Assembly: GCF_014200575.1 (NCBI RefSeq)
Contig: NZ_JACHBZ010000022.1
Location: 1 to 64,000 of the forward strand
Reading direction: 5' to 3'
DNA from: Mucilaginibacter saanensis
GTDB lineage: Bacteria; Bacteroidota; Bacteroidia; Sphingobacteriales; Sphingobacteriaceae
DNA length: 64,000 nucleotides
A program made the translations under genes and the position numbers. The notes beneath the pieces were generated by a model, which worked only from the letters and a program-made list of their open reading frames with translations, was not told the origin of the DNA and did not search any database. Positions 8,609-18,131 of the stretch are shown here, in pieces; position 1 is the first letter of the stretch; each line of letters opens with the position of its first letter.

Positions 8609-10150
8609 ATGAAAAAGTATATAACTATCATATTATCAGGTCTGTGGATACTGATATTGTCAACATCATGCAGAAAGCAGCTGGATTTGTCGCCGGTAAG
8701 CAGTGTGAGTGATGCCAACTTTTGGAAAACAGCCGATCAGTTTGATTCATTTGTTGCCGGGGTACACACACTTTTCCGCAACAACAATTCATCTTTTCAA
8801 ACGCTGGGAGAGATGCGTGCAGATATATTTGCAACCGACCCGGGTTCCAGCTCCACCTTTACCGGAGAAGCAACCCAGGGATTTGAACGCCTTTGGACAC
8901 AAAACCTGAACCTGGATAATCCCGGAGTAAGCAGTTTTGGAGGTTTTTATACCAATATTAGCCAGCTTAATTTATTGATATCTAAGTTAAACAGCACTGC
9001 GGTAGTATCAGCTGCCAACAAAAATTATTACCTGGGTATAGCTTATGGTATGCGTGCCTTTTACTATTACCATTTATACCGTTCATGGGGTGGGGTAGTT
9101 ATTCAAACAGAACCTACAACAGGTGCATCAATTGATATTTCAAATTTGGCCAAGGCGGCTTCAAGCGCCGATGATGTGCTGGCTTTAATAAAGGCCGATA
9201 TTGATAAATCCGTTACCAGTTTTGGCGCCGACTATTCTTTCAGAAATGCAAAAGGCTATTGGTCAAAATCGGCTACACTAATGCTAAAGGCCGATGTTTA
9301 TCTATGGACAAGCTATCGCGGCGGCGGCGCAGCTGATGCAACTATAGCCAAAGCAGCTTTAACTGATATACAAAGTAATGTTGCCGCTTTACAATTATTG
9401 CCATCGTATGCTAATATTTTCCCTACCACAAACCGTGGTAATAATGAAATAATTTTCGCTATTCGCTATCAGCTTAATGAGGCAAGCATGAGTTTTGTTT
9501 CAGGCAGTTTTGTGCCTCAAACCTCGCTCATTATTAATTTTAGCGATTCATTAACCAACCGCCAGTTTAACGTTACCACAGATAACTGGGGAGGGCTGTT
9601 AAGGGCGCCGGTAAAAATTGCTACGTTCAGGCAATTTCAGGCTAATGATACCCGTGCATTGGCTACTATTCAACCTGCGTATACCAAAACGGGCGATAGC
9701 TATAAAATAGCCGGTTGCTTTGTTGACAAGTTTGCAGGTGAGCAAAATGCCGGGTCAAGAACCATTGACAACGACTGGCCGGTTTACCGTTATGCCGATC
9801 TGTTACTGATGAAGGCCGAAGCCGAAGTAGCTTTGGGCCAGGACCCAACCGCAGAAATTAATCAGGTAAGGGCAAGGGCTTATGGTGCCAATTATAACGC
9901 CGGAGTTCAGGGATATCCTAACCAGGTTGTTGATGTTAACCCTAAGGAAGCCATTTTACAGGAACGCCTGCTTGAATTTATTTTTGAAGGAAAAAGATGG
10001 TATGATTTGCGCCGTATGGGCGATAGCTATGTTTATGAACATACTACGCTGTTACCTTCACAAGCATACGCATTGTATTGGCCAATTGACAGAACATCGC
10101 TCACCAATAACCGCGATCTGAAACAAACAACAGGCTACGCATCATTTTAA
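8609..10150 (+). CDS. SusD-like glycan-binding lipoprotein (sialic acid locus)
   Basis: The 513-residue protein is a RagB/SusD-family surface lipoprotein. Its signal peptide ends in a lipobox (STSCRKQLDL), so cysteine is the lipidated residue. The N-terminal SusD-like region has the usual YYLGIAYGMRAFYYYHLYRSWG helix pair, and the C-terminal part has RLLEFIFEGKRWYDLRRMG. SusD proteins form the lid over the SusC barrel and deliver glycan to it. The gene lies 20 bases after susC. The next gene, nanA, is separated from it by a hairpin at 10161-10192. Confidence 0.93.
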   Translation: MKKYITIILSGLWILILSTSCRKQLDLSPVSSVSDANFWKTADQFDSFVAGVHTLFRNNNSSFQTLGEMRADIFATDPGSSSTFTGEATQGFERLWTQNLNLDNPGVSSFGGFYTNISQLNLLISKLNSTAVVSAANKNYYLGIAYGMRAFYYYHLYRSWGGVVIQTEPTTGASIDISNLAKAASSADDVLALIKADIDKSVTSFGADYSFRNAKGYWSKSATLMLKADVYLWTSYRGGGAADATIAKAALTDIQSNVAALQLLPSYANIFPTTNRGNNEIIFAIRYQLNEASMSFVSGSFVPQTSLIINFSDSLTNRQFNVTTDNWGGLLRAPVKIATFRQFQANDTRALATIQPAYTKTGDSYKIAGCFVDKFAGEQNAGSRTIDNDWPVYRYADLLLMKAEAEVALGQDPTAEINQVRARAYGANYNAGVQGYPNQVVDVNPKEAILQERLLEFIFEGKRWYDLRRMGDSYVYEHTTLLPSQAYALYWPIDRTSLTNNRDLKQTTGYASF

Positions 10151-10160
10151 CTAAACCATC

Positions 10161-10197
10161 ACCCTTACCGGAAATTTACTCCCGGTAAGGGTATTTA
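10161..10197 (+). terminator. Hairpin between susD and nanA
   Basis: ACCCTTACCGG pairs with CCGGTAAGGGT (11-bp arms), followed by only a short T-rich tail (ATTTATC). The weak tail suggests partial termination or 3'-end protection of susCD mRNA rather than a full stop, since the genes downstream belong to the same pathway. Confidence 0.6.
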
Positions 10198-10251
10198 TCA
10201 TCAATATAACCGGGCGCTATTTAAATGCCCGTCTATCTAAAAATACAGTAC

Positions 10252-11181
10252 ATGAAAATTGAACACTTGCAAGGACTAATAAGCGCTCCATTTGCACCAT
10301 TAAATGACCAGGGTGAATTAAATGTGGATATTATTCCAGCTTATTACTCCTTTCTTAAACAAAATGGTATAACCGGCGCATTTATAAACGGCTCAACCGG
10401 CGAAGGGGTTTCCTTAACCTTAGCTGAAAAAAAACAGGTGACCAAAGCCTGGGCCGCTGCAACTAACCACGATCCGGATTTTAAAGTAATGGCTCTTTTA
10501 GGCAGTACCTGCATTGCCGATTGTATTGATCTGGCAAAACATGCTGCGCAGGTTGGGCTGTATGGCGTATCATTAACAGCACCCTTTTATTTTAAACCGG
10601 CTAATGCCCAAATGCTGGCAAAAGTTTGTGCGGCAGTTGCCGCCAGCGTACCCGATATGCCCGTTTATTACTATCATATCCCGGTGTTAACAGGTGTAAA
10701 CATCCCAATGATTGATCTGTTAAAGGCATTGGATGGCAGCGTTCCCAACTTTGCAGGCATAAAATATACCCACGAGGATTTTATGGATTTTCAAAGCTGT
10801 TTAACTTATCAGAACGGTAAATATGATATGCTTTGGGGCCGTGACGAAAATATGCTTTCGGCCCTGGCATTGGGTACTAAGGGAGCAGTAGGCAGTACAT
10901 TCAATTACGCTGCCCCCTTATATCATGCCCTTATTGATGCTTTTAACCGTAACGAGCTTGATAAGGCACAAGGCTTGCAGCAGCAATCTATTGATATGAT
11001 TCGCTTATTGGGTAAATATGGCGGTATCTCGGTTGGTAAGGCTTATATGAAATTGGTAGGGATAGACTTGGGAGAATTTAGGCTGCCTGTAGCTAATATG
11101 AGCAAACAACAGTTTGAAAGCTTTAAATTAGATGTTTCTGAATTAGGTTTTGATGAGTTTAAATCAACTCACAGGCCATAA
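10252..11181 (+). CDS. nanA: N-acetylneuraminate lyase
   Basis: This cytoplasmic class I aldolase splits N-acetylneuraminate into N-acetylmannosamine and pyruvate. It belongs to the DapA/NanA (beta/alpha)8-barrel family. GSTGE at residues 47-51 binds the pyruvate carboxylate, Tyr141 (in YYYHIP) is the catalytic tyrosine, and Lys171 (in GIKYTH) forms the Schiff base. All are present. GIKYTHEDFMDF resembles other Bacteroidota lyases rather than dihydrodipicolinate synthases. The upstream ATG at 10225 would add nine residues without similarity, so I prefer MKIEHLQ at 10252 (309 residues, normal for the family). It is followed within 12 bases by the NanM-like gene. Its product ManNAc is the substrate of the epimerase at 15781. 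Confidence 0.93.
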   Translation: MKIEHLQGLISAPFAPLNDQGELNVDIIPAYYSFLKQNGITGAFINGSTGEGVSLTLAEKKQVTKAWAAATNHDPDFKVMALLGSTCIADCIDLAKHAAQVGLYGVSLTAPFYFKPANAQMLAKVCAAVAASVPDMPVYYYHIPVLTGVNIPMIDLLKALDGSVPNFAGIKYTHEDFMDFQSCLTYQNGKYDMLWGRDENMLSALALGTKGAVGSTFNYAAPLYHALIDAFNRNELDKAQGLQQQSIDMIRLLGKYGGISVGKAYMKLVGIDLGEFRLPVANMSKQQFESFKLDVSELGFDEFKSTHRP

Positions 11182-11192
11182 GTCTTTAACTT

Positions 11193-12389
11193 ATGAAACC
11201 CTTTATCCTTCTACTTTTAATTATAAACAGTTTTATGTTAATGCCTGGCAAAGCCATTGCACAAAAAGAAAAATTAAATACTATTGACTGGTCTGTTGCG
11301 GCTCAGTTACCGGCTGCCGCCGGTATGCAAAAGCAGTTAGGTTTGGCCGGTGTTTTTACTGGTGTAAGCAATAACGTTTTACTAATTGCCGGCGGCTCCA
11401 ACTTTGCGGATGGGGCTATGCCCTGGCAAGGCGGCAAAAAGTTGCATTTTGACGATATTTATTTATTAGCTAAAAATGCAGCAGGTGCTTTTAACTGGCT
11501 TAAACCCGCAAAGGCAATTCACCTGAAACAGAAAACAGCTTATGGAGCAAGCACCACCGTAAATAACGGTGTGGTATGTGCCGGAGGCGAAACCGAAGAT
11601 GCGTCAAGTAGCAAGCATGCCTTTATTATGCGCTGGGATGCTATAAGGCAAGAGGTGGTGTTTGCCGATCTGCCGCCAGTACCCGTTTCGCTGGCTAATG
11701 CGTGTATGACTAGTATTGGCGAGGTGATTTACTTAATAGGCGGAGAAAGTGAAGGCAAACCTACGGCACAATGCTTTACGCTTAACCTTGCTGCTAAAGG
11801 GGCACAATGGCAAGCATTGCCGCCATTGCCATTAGCCATGTCACATTCAGTTGCGGTAACGCAGTCAAATGGTAAGCATCCCTGCGTGTATGTGATAGGT
11901 GGGCGCAGCAGTACGGCATCAGGTATCAGTACGTTGCATAATAGTACCTTTTGCTATGATCCTGAGTATAAAAAGTGGATGAGGCTTAAAAATGTTGGCG
12001 ACGGGTTACAAATAACCAACATTTCGGCAGCCACCGGGGTAGCCAGTGGTGCCACAGACATAGTGCTGATAGGAGGCGACAAAGGAGATATTTTTCACCG
12101 GATAGAAACCTATAACTCGCTTATTGCACATGCCCCAGATAAAGAGGAAAAAAAGTGCCTTCAACAAGAAAAAATAGAGCTGTTAAATCATCATCCCGGA
12201 TTTAGCAAAGATGTTTATGTATACAATACCGTGGCTAACTCCTGGAGAAAACTGGGCGCACTGCCCTTTTATGGACAGGTAACCACTACCGCTGTAAAAT
12301 GGGGGAATGAAATTTTTATTCCGGGAGGAGAAATAAAACCTGGCACGCGTACACTTGCTGTTACCAGGGGTAAATTCAACGCTAAATGA
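11193..12389 (+). CDS. NanM-like cyclically permuted kelch-repeat mutarotase
   Basis: This 398-residue secreted protein has a signal peptide (about 1-24, ending AIAQ) and kelch beta-propeller blades. Examples are LLIAGGSNFADGAMPW, VIYLIGGESEGKP, CVYVIGGRSS, IVLIGGDKGD and EIFIPGGEIKPG. The motif GGSNFADG...KLHFDDIYLL marks the cyclically permuted mutarotase family related to E. coli NanM. NanM speeds the conversion of alpha-sialic acid, the form released by sialidases, into the beta form used by transporter and lyase. It probably acts in the periplasm. The stop overlaps the start of the next gene by four bases (ATGA), so the two are translationally coupled. Confidence 0.88.
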   Translation: MKPFILLLLIINSFMLMPGKAIAQKEKLNTIDWSVAAQLPAAAGMQKQLGLAGVFTGVSNNVLLIAGGSNFADGAMPWQGGKKLHFDDIYLLAKNAAGAFNWLKPAKAIHLKQKTAYGASTTVNNGVVCAGGETEDASSSKHAFIMRWDAIRQEVVFADLPPVPVSLANACMTSIGEVIYLIGGESEGKPTAQCFTLNLAAKGAQWQALPPLPLAMSHSVAVTQSNGKHPCVYVIGGRSSTASGISTLHNSTFCYDPEYKKWMRLKNVGDGLQITNISAATGVASGATDIVLIGGDKGDIFHRIETYNSLIAHAPDKEEKKCLQQEKIELLNHHPGFSKDVYVYNTVANSWRKLGALPFYGQVTTTAVKWGNEIFIPGGEIKPGTRTLAVTRGKFNAK

Positions 12390-13627
12390 AATATTCAAAA
12401 AGTTATCCCTGGGTTTTAGTTGGCTTGCTATGGGTAGTTGCCTTATTAAACTACATGGACAGGCAAATGCTTTCGGTAATGAAACCTGCCATGCAATTGA
12501 ATATAGCCGAGCTGCGTTCGGCCACCAATTTCGGTTATTTAATGGCCATATTTTTATGGATCTATGGTTTAATGAGTCCTGTATCGGGCATTATTGCCGA
12601 TAGATTTAATCGCAAATGGCTTATTGTTTATAGCTTGTTTGTTTGGTCGGGGGTAACGTTTGCTATGGGATATGCCACAACCTTTAATCAAATTTATTGG
12701 TTAAGGGCTATCATGGGGATCAGCGAAGCGCTATATATTCCGGCAGGGCTATCATTAATAGCTGATTTTCATACTGCTAAAACCAGGTCGTTGGCTATAG
12801 GCGTACACATGACCGGGCTTTACGTAGGGCAGGCTTTAGGTGGTTTTGGTGCAACAGCCGCCGCGGCATTTTCGTGGCAAACTACCTTTCAATCATTTGG
12901 AGTGGTGGGTATGGCGTACTCGTTGGTATTAATCTTCTTTTTAAAAGAGAAAGAAAAATCTGCAGATACGGTAATTACCACTGCACACCCTTTACCGGCA
13001 AAAGCTACGCTGTTTAAAGGTATTGCGGCCTTGTTAAGCAACAAGGCGTTCTGGGTAATTCTTTTTTACTTTGCAGTATCAAGTTTACCAGGTTGGGCTA
13101 CAAAAAACTGGTTGCCCACGCTTTTTGCTCAAAATTTAAATATCCCCATGGCACAGGCCGGGCCGCTATCTACAGTAACTATTGCAGCTTCATCTTTTTT
13201 GGGTGTCATATTCGGGGGGATATTATCTGACAAATGGGTTCAAAAAAACAAACGCGGTAGGGTGTTTACCAGTGCCATAGGGCTGGCTTTAACTATACCC
13301 TCGTTACTACTGCTTGGATTTGGGCACTCCCTTTTTAACGTTGTTGGGGCCGGGGTTTGTTTTGGGCTGGGTTTCGGGCTATTTGACGCCAATAATATGC
13401 CCATACTTTGCCAGTTTGTTTCGGCAAAATATAGGGCAACCGCTTATGGTATTATGAATATGACCGGAGTGTTTTTTGGTGCTTTTATCACCGATATGTT
13501 GGGCAAATCATCTGATGCAGGGCACTTGGGTGCCGATTTTGCCATGCTTGCCGGCGTTGTGCTGATAGCCTTAATAATGCAGCTGTATTTCCTGAAACCA
13601 ATTAGTGATGAATATGTGGAAGCATAG
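12386..13627 (+). CDS. MFS transporter, probable sialic acid importer
   Basis: The 413-residue protein has about twelve hydrophobic helices and the major facilitator loop signature (DRFNRKWLIVYSLFVWSG). LLNYMDRQMLSVMKP at the first helix is typical of the anion:cation symporter branch that includes hexuronate and some sialic acid transporters. It would carry free sialic acid from periplasm to cytoplasm. The ATG overlaps the mutarotase stop by four bases. The substrate is inferred from its place between mutarotase, lyase and esterase genes. GlcNAc or ManNAc import cannot be excluded. Confidence 0.88.
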   Translation: MKYSKSYPWVLVGLLWVVALLNYMDRQMLSVMKPAMQLNIAELRSATNFGYLMAIFLWIYGLMSPVSGIIADRFNRKWLIVYSLFVWSGVTFAMGYATTFNQIYWLRAIMGISEALYIPAGLSLIADFHTAKTRSLAIGVHMTGLYVGQALGGFGATAAAAFSWQTTFQSFGVVGMAYSLVLIFFLKEKEKSADTVITTAHPLPAKATLFKGIAALLSNKAFWVILFYFAVSSLPGWATKNWLPTLFAQNLNIPMAQAGPLSTVTIAASSFLGVIFGGILSDKWVQKNKRGRVFTSAIGLALTIPSLLLLGFGHSLFNVVGAGVCFGLGFGLFDANNMPILCQFVSAKYRATAYGIMNMTGVFFGAFITDMLGKSSDAGHLGADFAMLAGVVLIALIMQLYFLKPISDEYVEA

Positions 13628-13657
13628 CATTGATACTCCAAAAAAAAGAGAAAGGTT

Positions 13658-15769
13658 ATGAGATCAAAGAACGGGTACCTTTGGGTATCAACACTAATTA
13701 TATTTTTGTTTCTAAATGGTCCTGATTTTGCCCAAAGCCAGGGCATAAAGGTAGCTTGTGTTGGTAATTCGGTAACGTATGGTTATGGTTTGACCAATCC
13801 GGCGCAGGATAGTTATCCCGCCCAATTGCAGGTGTTATTGGGCGATAAGTACCGGGTAGAAAACTTTGGGCACAGTGGTGCTACCTTATTAAAAGAGGGG
13901 CATAATCCGTATTACAAAACACAGGAGTTTGTACGTGTACTTGCGTATAAGCCGGATATTGCTATTATTCATTTAGGGTTGAACGATACCGACCCCAGGG
14001 ATTGGCCAGATCATCGCCAGGATTTTGAGGCCGATTATACCTGGCTTATCGAAAGTGTCAGAAAATCAAATCCAAATGTCAAGATTTTTATATGCAGGCT
14101 TACCCCAATTTTTAGTGGGCATCCCCGGTTTAAATCAGGAACAAGGGATTGGTACTGGCAAATTCAAGGTCTTATCCCCACCATCGCCAAAGCAAATAAA
14201 ACCGGCTTAATTGATCTGCATGAACCCCTTTATAACCGGCCCGATCTGTTTGCTGATAATCTGCATCCCGATAAAGAAGGGGCTTCTATCTTGGCTCAAA
14301 CAGTTTACCAGCGTATCACGGGTGATTTCGGTGGGTTAAAACTGCCTGATGTGTTTACCGATAATATGGTGCTGCAACGTGACAGGGCTGTCCTGGTTTA
14401 TGGCAGAGCAAACGCCGGTGACGTAGTTAAAGTGCAATTTAAGAGTGAATCAATTCAATCAAAAACCGATCGGTGCGGGCGATGGAACGTTGTTTTTGCT
14501 GCAAGCAAAGCTGGCGGTCCTTTTCAAATAAAGGTAACCACTAAGGATTCAGCTATTGTTATTAAAAATGTTTTAATAGGTGATGTATGGCTATGCGCCG
14601 GGCAATCCAACATGTATTTTCCGCTGAACAGATCGGCCGGAGGTAGCAAAGCAATAGTATCGGCAGCTGAGAATAAAAACCTGCACTTATATAAACTGAA
14701 TTTACAGGCCGAAACAGATCCTGTTGTATGGGACTCAGTTTCGCTGGCTAAGGCTAACCGCTTAACTTTTTTTTCAGGTTCCTGGAAACAAAGCAATGCA
14801 CAATCAGCTGCTGATTTTTCTGCAGTTGCTTATTATTTCGGCAGGCAAATTACAAAGGACGAGGGTGTTCCAATTGGCTTAATTGAAGTTGCTGTGGGCG
14901 GCTCGCCCACCGAGTCATGGATTGACAGGTATACCATGGAGCACGATGATAAACTGGTAGATATGCTCGCCAACTGGCAAAAGTCGGATTTTGAGATGCA
15001 GTTTTGCAGAGATAGGGCAGCTATTAATTTAAAGAATGCCACCCACGTTAAACAGCGCCATACTTATGAGCCATGTTACAATTATGAAGCGGCTGTTGAG
15101 CCCTTAACCCACTTCCCGGTAAAAGGCGTTGTATGGTACCAGGGCGAAAGCAATACGCATAATGTGGAATTGTATGAACACCTTTTTAAAACGTTGGTTA
15201 GCAGCTGGCGGCAAAAATGGGGATATGAGCTGCCTTTTTATTATGTGCAATTGTCAAGTATTGATCGCCCGCCATGGCCTGCTTTCAGGGATGCACAGCG
15301 CAAACTGCAAAAGCAAATCCCCAATACGGCAATGGCTGTAAGTTTTGACCTTGGCGATTCATTGAACGTGCACCCTACCCGGAAAAAGGAAATCGGCAAC
15401 AGGCTTGCCTTGTTGGCAGAGCGCTATACCTATAAAAAACAGATTAAAGCTGATGGCCCTGCCCCAACTGTAGCTAAACAGGAGGGTAATCAGATTGTTA
15501 TTCGCTTTTCATTTGCTGTACAGCTAAAAACTAAGGATCATGAGCCTTTGATCGGGTTTGAGCTGATTAATGATAAAGGACAGCATTTGGTTTGCACTGG
15601 TAAGCTTAAAAAAAACCAGGTATTGCTTACGGCGCCTCAGGGCGAAAAAATAAAGGCAATTTATTACGCCACGCAACCTTTTACAAGGGCCAATTTAATT
15701 AATGAGGCCGGTTTGCCGGCCTCAACCTTTACTATGCAACTTCATGAAAAGGAAAGTTTATTTTATTAA
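13658..15769 (+). CDS. Two-domain sialate O-acetylesterase (SGNH + SASA)
   Basis: This secreted 703-residue protein carries two esterase modules after a signal peptide (ends near FAQSQ). The first (about 30-225) is an SGNH/GDSL hydrolase with GNS at 36-38, a GLND block and DNLHPDKEG. The second (about 230-700) is a sialate-O-acetylesterase (SASA/DUF303) domain with AGQSNM near 313, AVGGSPTESW, WYQGESN near 492 and an HP motif near 571. Such enzymes strip O-acetyl groups from sialic acids so that sialidase and lyase can act. Both catalytic sets look intact, so it may be bifunctional, perhaps on different O-acetyl positions. It lies 30 bases after the MFS gene and 11 bases before the epimerase gene. 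Confidence 0.9.
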   Translation: MRSKNGYLWVSTLIIFLFLNGPDFAQSQGIKVACVGNSVTYGYGLTNPAQDSYPAQLQVLLGDKYRVENFGHSGATLLKEGHNPYYKTQEFVRVLAYKPDIAIIHLGLNDTDPRDWPDHRQDFEADYTWLIESVRKSNPNVKIFICRLTPIFSGHPRFKSGTRDWYWQIQGLIPTIAKANKTGLIDLHEPLYNRPDLFADNLHPDKEGASILAQTVYQRITGDFGGLKLPDVFTDNMVLQRDRAVLVYGRANAGDVVKVQFKSESIQSKTDRCGRWNVVFAASKAGGPFQIKVTTKDSAIVIKNVLIGDVWLCAGQSNMYFPLNRSAGGSKAIVSAAENKNLHLYKLNLQAETDPVVWDSVSLAKANRLTFFSGSWKQSNAQSAADFSAVAYYFGRQITKDEGVPIGLIEVAVGGSPTESWIDRYTMEHDDKLVDMLANWQKSDFEMQFCRDRAAINLKNATHVKQRHTYEPCYNYEAAVEPLTHFPVKGVVWYQGESNTHNVELYEHLFKTLVSSWRQKWGYELPFYYVQLSSIDRPPWPAFRDAQRKLQKQIPNTAMAVSFDLGDSLNVHPTRKKEIGNRLALLAERYTYKKQIKADGPAPTVAKQEGNQIVIRFSFAVQLKTKDHEPLIGFELINDKGQHLVCTGKLKKNQVLLTAPQGEKIKAIYYATQPFTRANLINEAGLPASTFTMQLHEKESLFY

Positions 15770-15780
15770 AACATGTACAA

Positions 15781-16965
15781 ATGAGTTACGCTGATACTGA
15801 TTTACTGAAATTAAAGGAGTTTTATACTCATCAGTTACTAAATGACACGGTGCCTTTTTGGTTCCCGCGGTCAATTGACCAAGAATATGGCGGCTACCTG
15901 CTCATGCGCGACCAGGATGGTAGCTTGCTTGATGATGATAAGGCGGTTTGGATACAAGGTCGCGCGGCCTGGCTGCTATCAACCTTATATAATACGGTTG
16001 AACCTAAGCAGGAATGGTTGGATGGCGCCCGTTCGGGCATCGACTTTTTAAATAAACATTGCTTTGATACAGATGGGCAGATGTTTTTTCATGTAACACG
16101 TAATGGCAGCCCGATCCGTAAACGCAGGTATTATTTTTCTGAAACCTTTGCTGTAATTGCCATGGCAGCCTATGCCAAAGCATCGGGCGATGAAACGGTT
16201 GCTGAAAAAGCCAGGTACTTGTTTGGGAAATGTATTGAGTATGCTACTACACCGGGTTTATTGCCTCCCAAATTTACATCAACGCGTCCGGCTAAAGGTA
16301 TTGGTGTACCGATGATCATGATTAATACGGCGCAGCAATTAAGGGAAACCATTGGGGACGACCGTTGTGACGAATATATAGCCGGATGGATCAAAGAAAT
16401 TGAAACCGACTTTGTAAAGCACGACATTAAATGTGTGATGGAACAGGTTGCACCCGACGGCAGCATTATTGACCATATAGATGGCCGTACCTTAAACCCG
16501 GGGCATGCCATTGAAGGCGCCTGGTTTATTTTACACGAAGCAAAATATCGTAATCATGATCCGCATTTGATTAAGTTAGGATGTACCATGCTTGATTATA
16601 TGTGGGAGCGTGGCTGGGATAAAGAACATGGCGGCATTTTATATTACCGGGATGTTTATGACAAGCCGGTACAGGAGTACTGGCAGGATATGAAATTCTG
16701 GTGGCCGCATAATGAAGTGATTATTGCCACGCTGTTGGCTTACACCCTCACCGGTAATGAAAAATATGCAAACTGGCACAAAATGGTGCATCATTACGCC
16801 TACTCCAAATTTCACGACCCTAAAAATGGTGAGTGGTTTGGTTACCTGCACCGCGATGGCAGCATAGCGCAAACTGCCAAAGGAAATTTATTTAAGGGGC
16901 CATTCCACCTACCGCGGCAGGAATGGTATTGTATGCAATTATTGAAAGAAATAAAATGGTTATGA
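15781..16965 (+). CDS. N-acylglucosamine 2-epimerase (ManNAc to GlcNAc)
   Basis: The 394-residue cytoplasmic enzyme belongs to the AGE/RenBP family with an (alpha/alpha)6 barrel. Typical blocks are FFHVTRNGSPIRKRRYYFSETFAVIAMA split over residues 100-128, NPGHAIEGAWFIL and FWWPHNEVIIATLLAY with the conserved histidines. There is no signal peptide. It epimerises ManNAc, the lyase product, to GlcNAc. Bacteroidota such as Bacteroides fragilis and Tannerella use this route in place of ManNAc-6-phosphate chemistry. A GlcNAc kinase is not in the window. The last bases overlap the sialidase start by four (ATGA). Confidence 0.92.
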   Translation: MSYADTDLLKLKEFYTHQLLNDTVPFWFPRSIDQEYGGYLLMRDQDGSLLDDDKAVWIQGRAAWLLSTLYNTVEPKQEWLDGARSGIDFLNKHCFDTDGQMFFHVTRNGSPIRKRRYYFSETFAVIAMAAYAKASGDETVAEKARYLFGKCIEYATTPGLLPPKFTSTRPAKGIGVPMIMINTAQQLRETIGDDRCDEYIAGWIKEIETDFVKHDIKCVMEQVAPDGSIIDHIDGRTLNPGHAIEGAWFILHEAKYRNHDPHLIKLGCTMLDYMWERGWDKEHGGILYYRDVYDKPVQEYWQDMKFWWPHNEVIIATLLAYTLTGNEKYANWHKMVHHYAYSKFHDPKNGEWFGYLHRDGSIAQTAKGNLFKGPFHLPRQEWYCMQLLKEIKWL

Positions 16966-18131
16966 AAAAGTGGACAATGATATATGCTTTTATCGCTGTA
17001 ATGTGTTTTTCGGTGGTAAAGGCCCAGCAAAAAGAGGTTACGGTTTTTAGTTCGGGGTCAGACAGCTATAAATCATTCAGGATCCCGGCAATTACAAAGG
17101 CGCCTAATGGCGATTTGCTTGCTTTTTGTGAAGGACGTGTAAACGGTGCAGGCGACTTTGGTAATATACAAATAGTGATGAAACGGAGTAAGGATAAAGG
17201 CAAAACCTGGAACGCGATACAAATTATAGCAGCTAACGATAGTTTACAGGCAGGTAATGCAGCGCCGGTAGTTGATATGACCGATCCGGCATATCCTAAG
17301 GGGCGATTGTTTTTATTTTACAATACGGGTAATGCCCCTGAAAATAAAGTACGTAAAGGAATGGGGCTGCGTGAAGTATGGTATAAAACTTCGGTGAACA
17401 ATGGCGTAACCTGGTCGGCTCCAGTTAATATTACTTTACAGGTACATAAACCCAAACAACCCCAGGCAAACAAGGCCTACAATTTTAGCGAAGACTGGCG
17501 CAGTTATGCCAATACCCCAGGTCATGCTATACAAATTACGGCGGGGCAATATAAGGGCCGTTTGTATGTAGCCGCCAATCATTCCGCAGGCGAGCCACAA
17601 AAGCACTATGTTGATGGCCGGGCGTTTGGCTATTACACAGATGATCATGGTAAAACTTTTAAGTTGAGCGATGATGTAAATATGCCCGGCGGCAATGAGA
17701 ATATGGCGGCGCAATTATCAGGCGATAAGTTGATGATGAATATCCGCAACCAGTTGGGTAACGTAAAGCAAAGGATAATTGCCATTAGCAACAACGGCGG
17801 GCAAAGTTGGGATAGTACCTGTTTTGATGCCCAGCTACCCGATCCGGTTTGCCAGGGAAGCATCCTTAACCTGGGGAAATATGGCAATAAGGCAGTACTG
17901 GCCGTATGTAATGATGCCGATACCCTGAACCGGGATAACCTGACGTTACGTATCAGCAAGGATGAGGGTAAAACCTGGCAGCAAAATTATACCATCGCAA
18001 AAAGTCCAGTAGGCTTTACGGGTGATTACAGCGCTTACTCTGATCTGGTTTTGGTTAGCAAAAAGCAGATAGGTATCATTTATGAAAAGGATAATTATAA
18101 ACAGATAGTATTTACGGTACATGGCTGGTAA
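16962..18131 (+). CDS. Exo-alpha-sialidase (GH33)
   Basis: This is a secreted neuraminidase that releases terminal sialic acid. It has a signal peptide (MKKWTMIYAF...VKAQ) and the FRIP motif near the start (SFRIPAITKAPNGDLLAFCEGR). There are several Asp-boxes: SKDKGKTW, SVNNGVTW, TDDHGKTF, SNNGGQSW and SKDEGKTW. The C-terminal YSDLVLVSKKQIGIIYE block carries the family's tyrosine region. The length, 389 residues, suits a single six-bladed propeller with no extra binding module. I chose ATG 16962, which overlaps the epimerase stop. The longer reading from 16923 puts charged residues before the signal peptide. The end overlaps the next gene by 11 bases. Confidence 0.9.
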   Translation: MKKWTMIYAFIAVMCFSVVKAQQKEVTVFSSGSDSYKSFRIPAITKAPNGDLLAFCEGRVNGAGDFGNIQIVMKRSKDKGKTWNAIQIIAANDSLQAGNAAPVVDMTDPAYPKGRLFLFYNTGNAPENKVRKGMGLREVWYKTSVNNGVTWSAPVNITLQVHKPKQPQANKAYNFSEDWRSYANTPGHAIQITAGQYKGRLYVAANHSAGEPQKHYVDGRAFGYYTDDHGKTFKLSDDVNMPGGNENMAAQLSGDKLMMNIRNQLGNVKQRIIAISNNGGQSWDSTCFDAQLPDPVCQGSILNLGKYGNKAVLAVCNDADTLNRDNLTLRISKDEGKTWQQNYTIAKSPVGFTGDYSAYSDLVLVSKKQIGIIYEKDNYKQIVFTVHGW

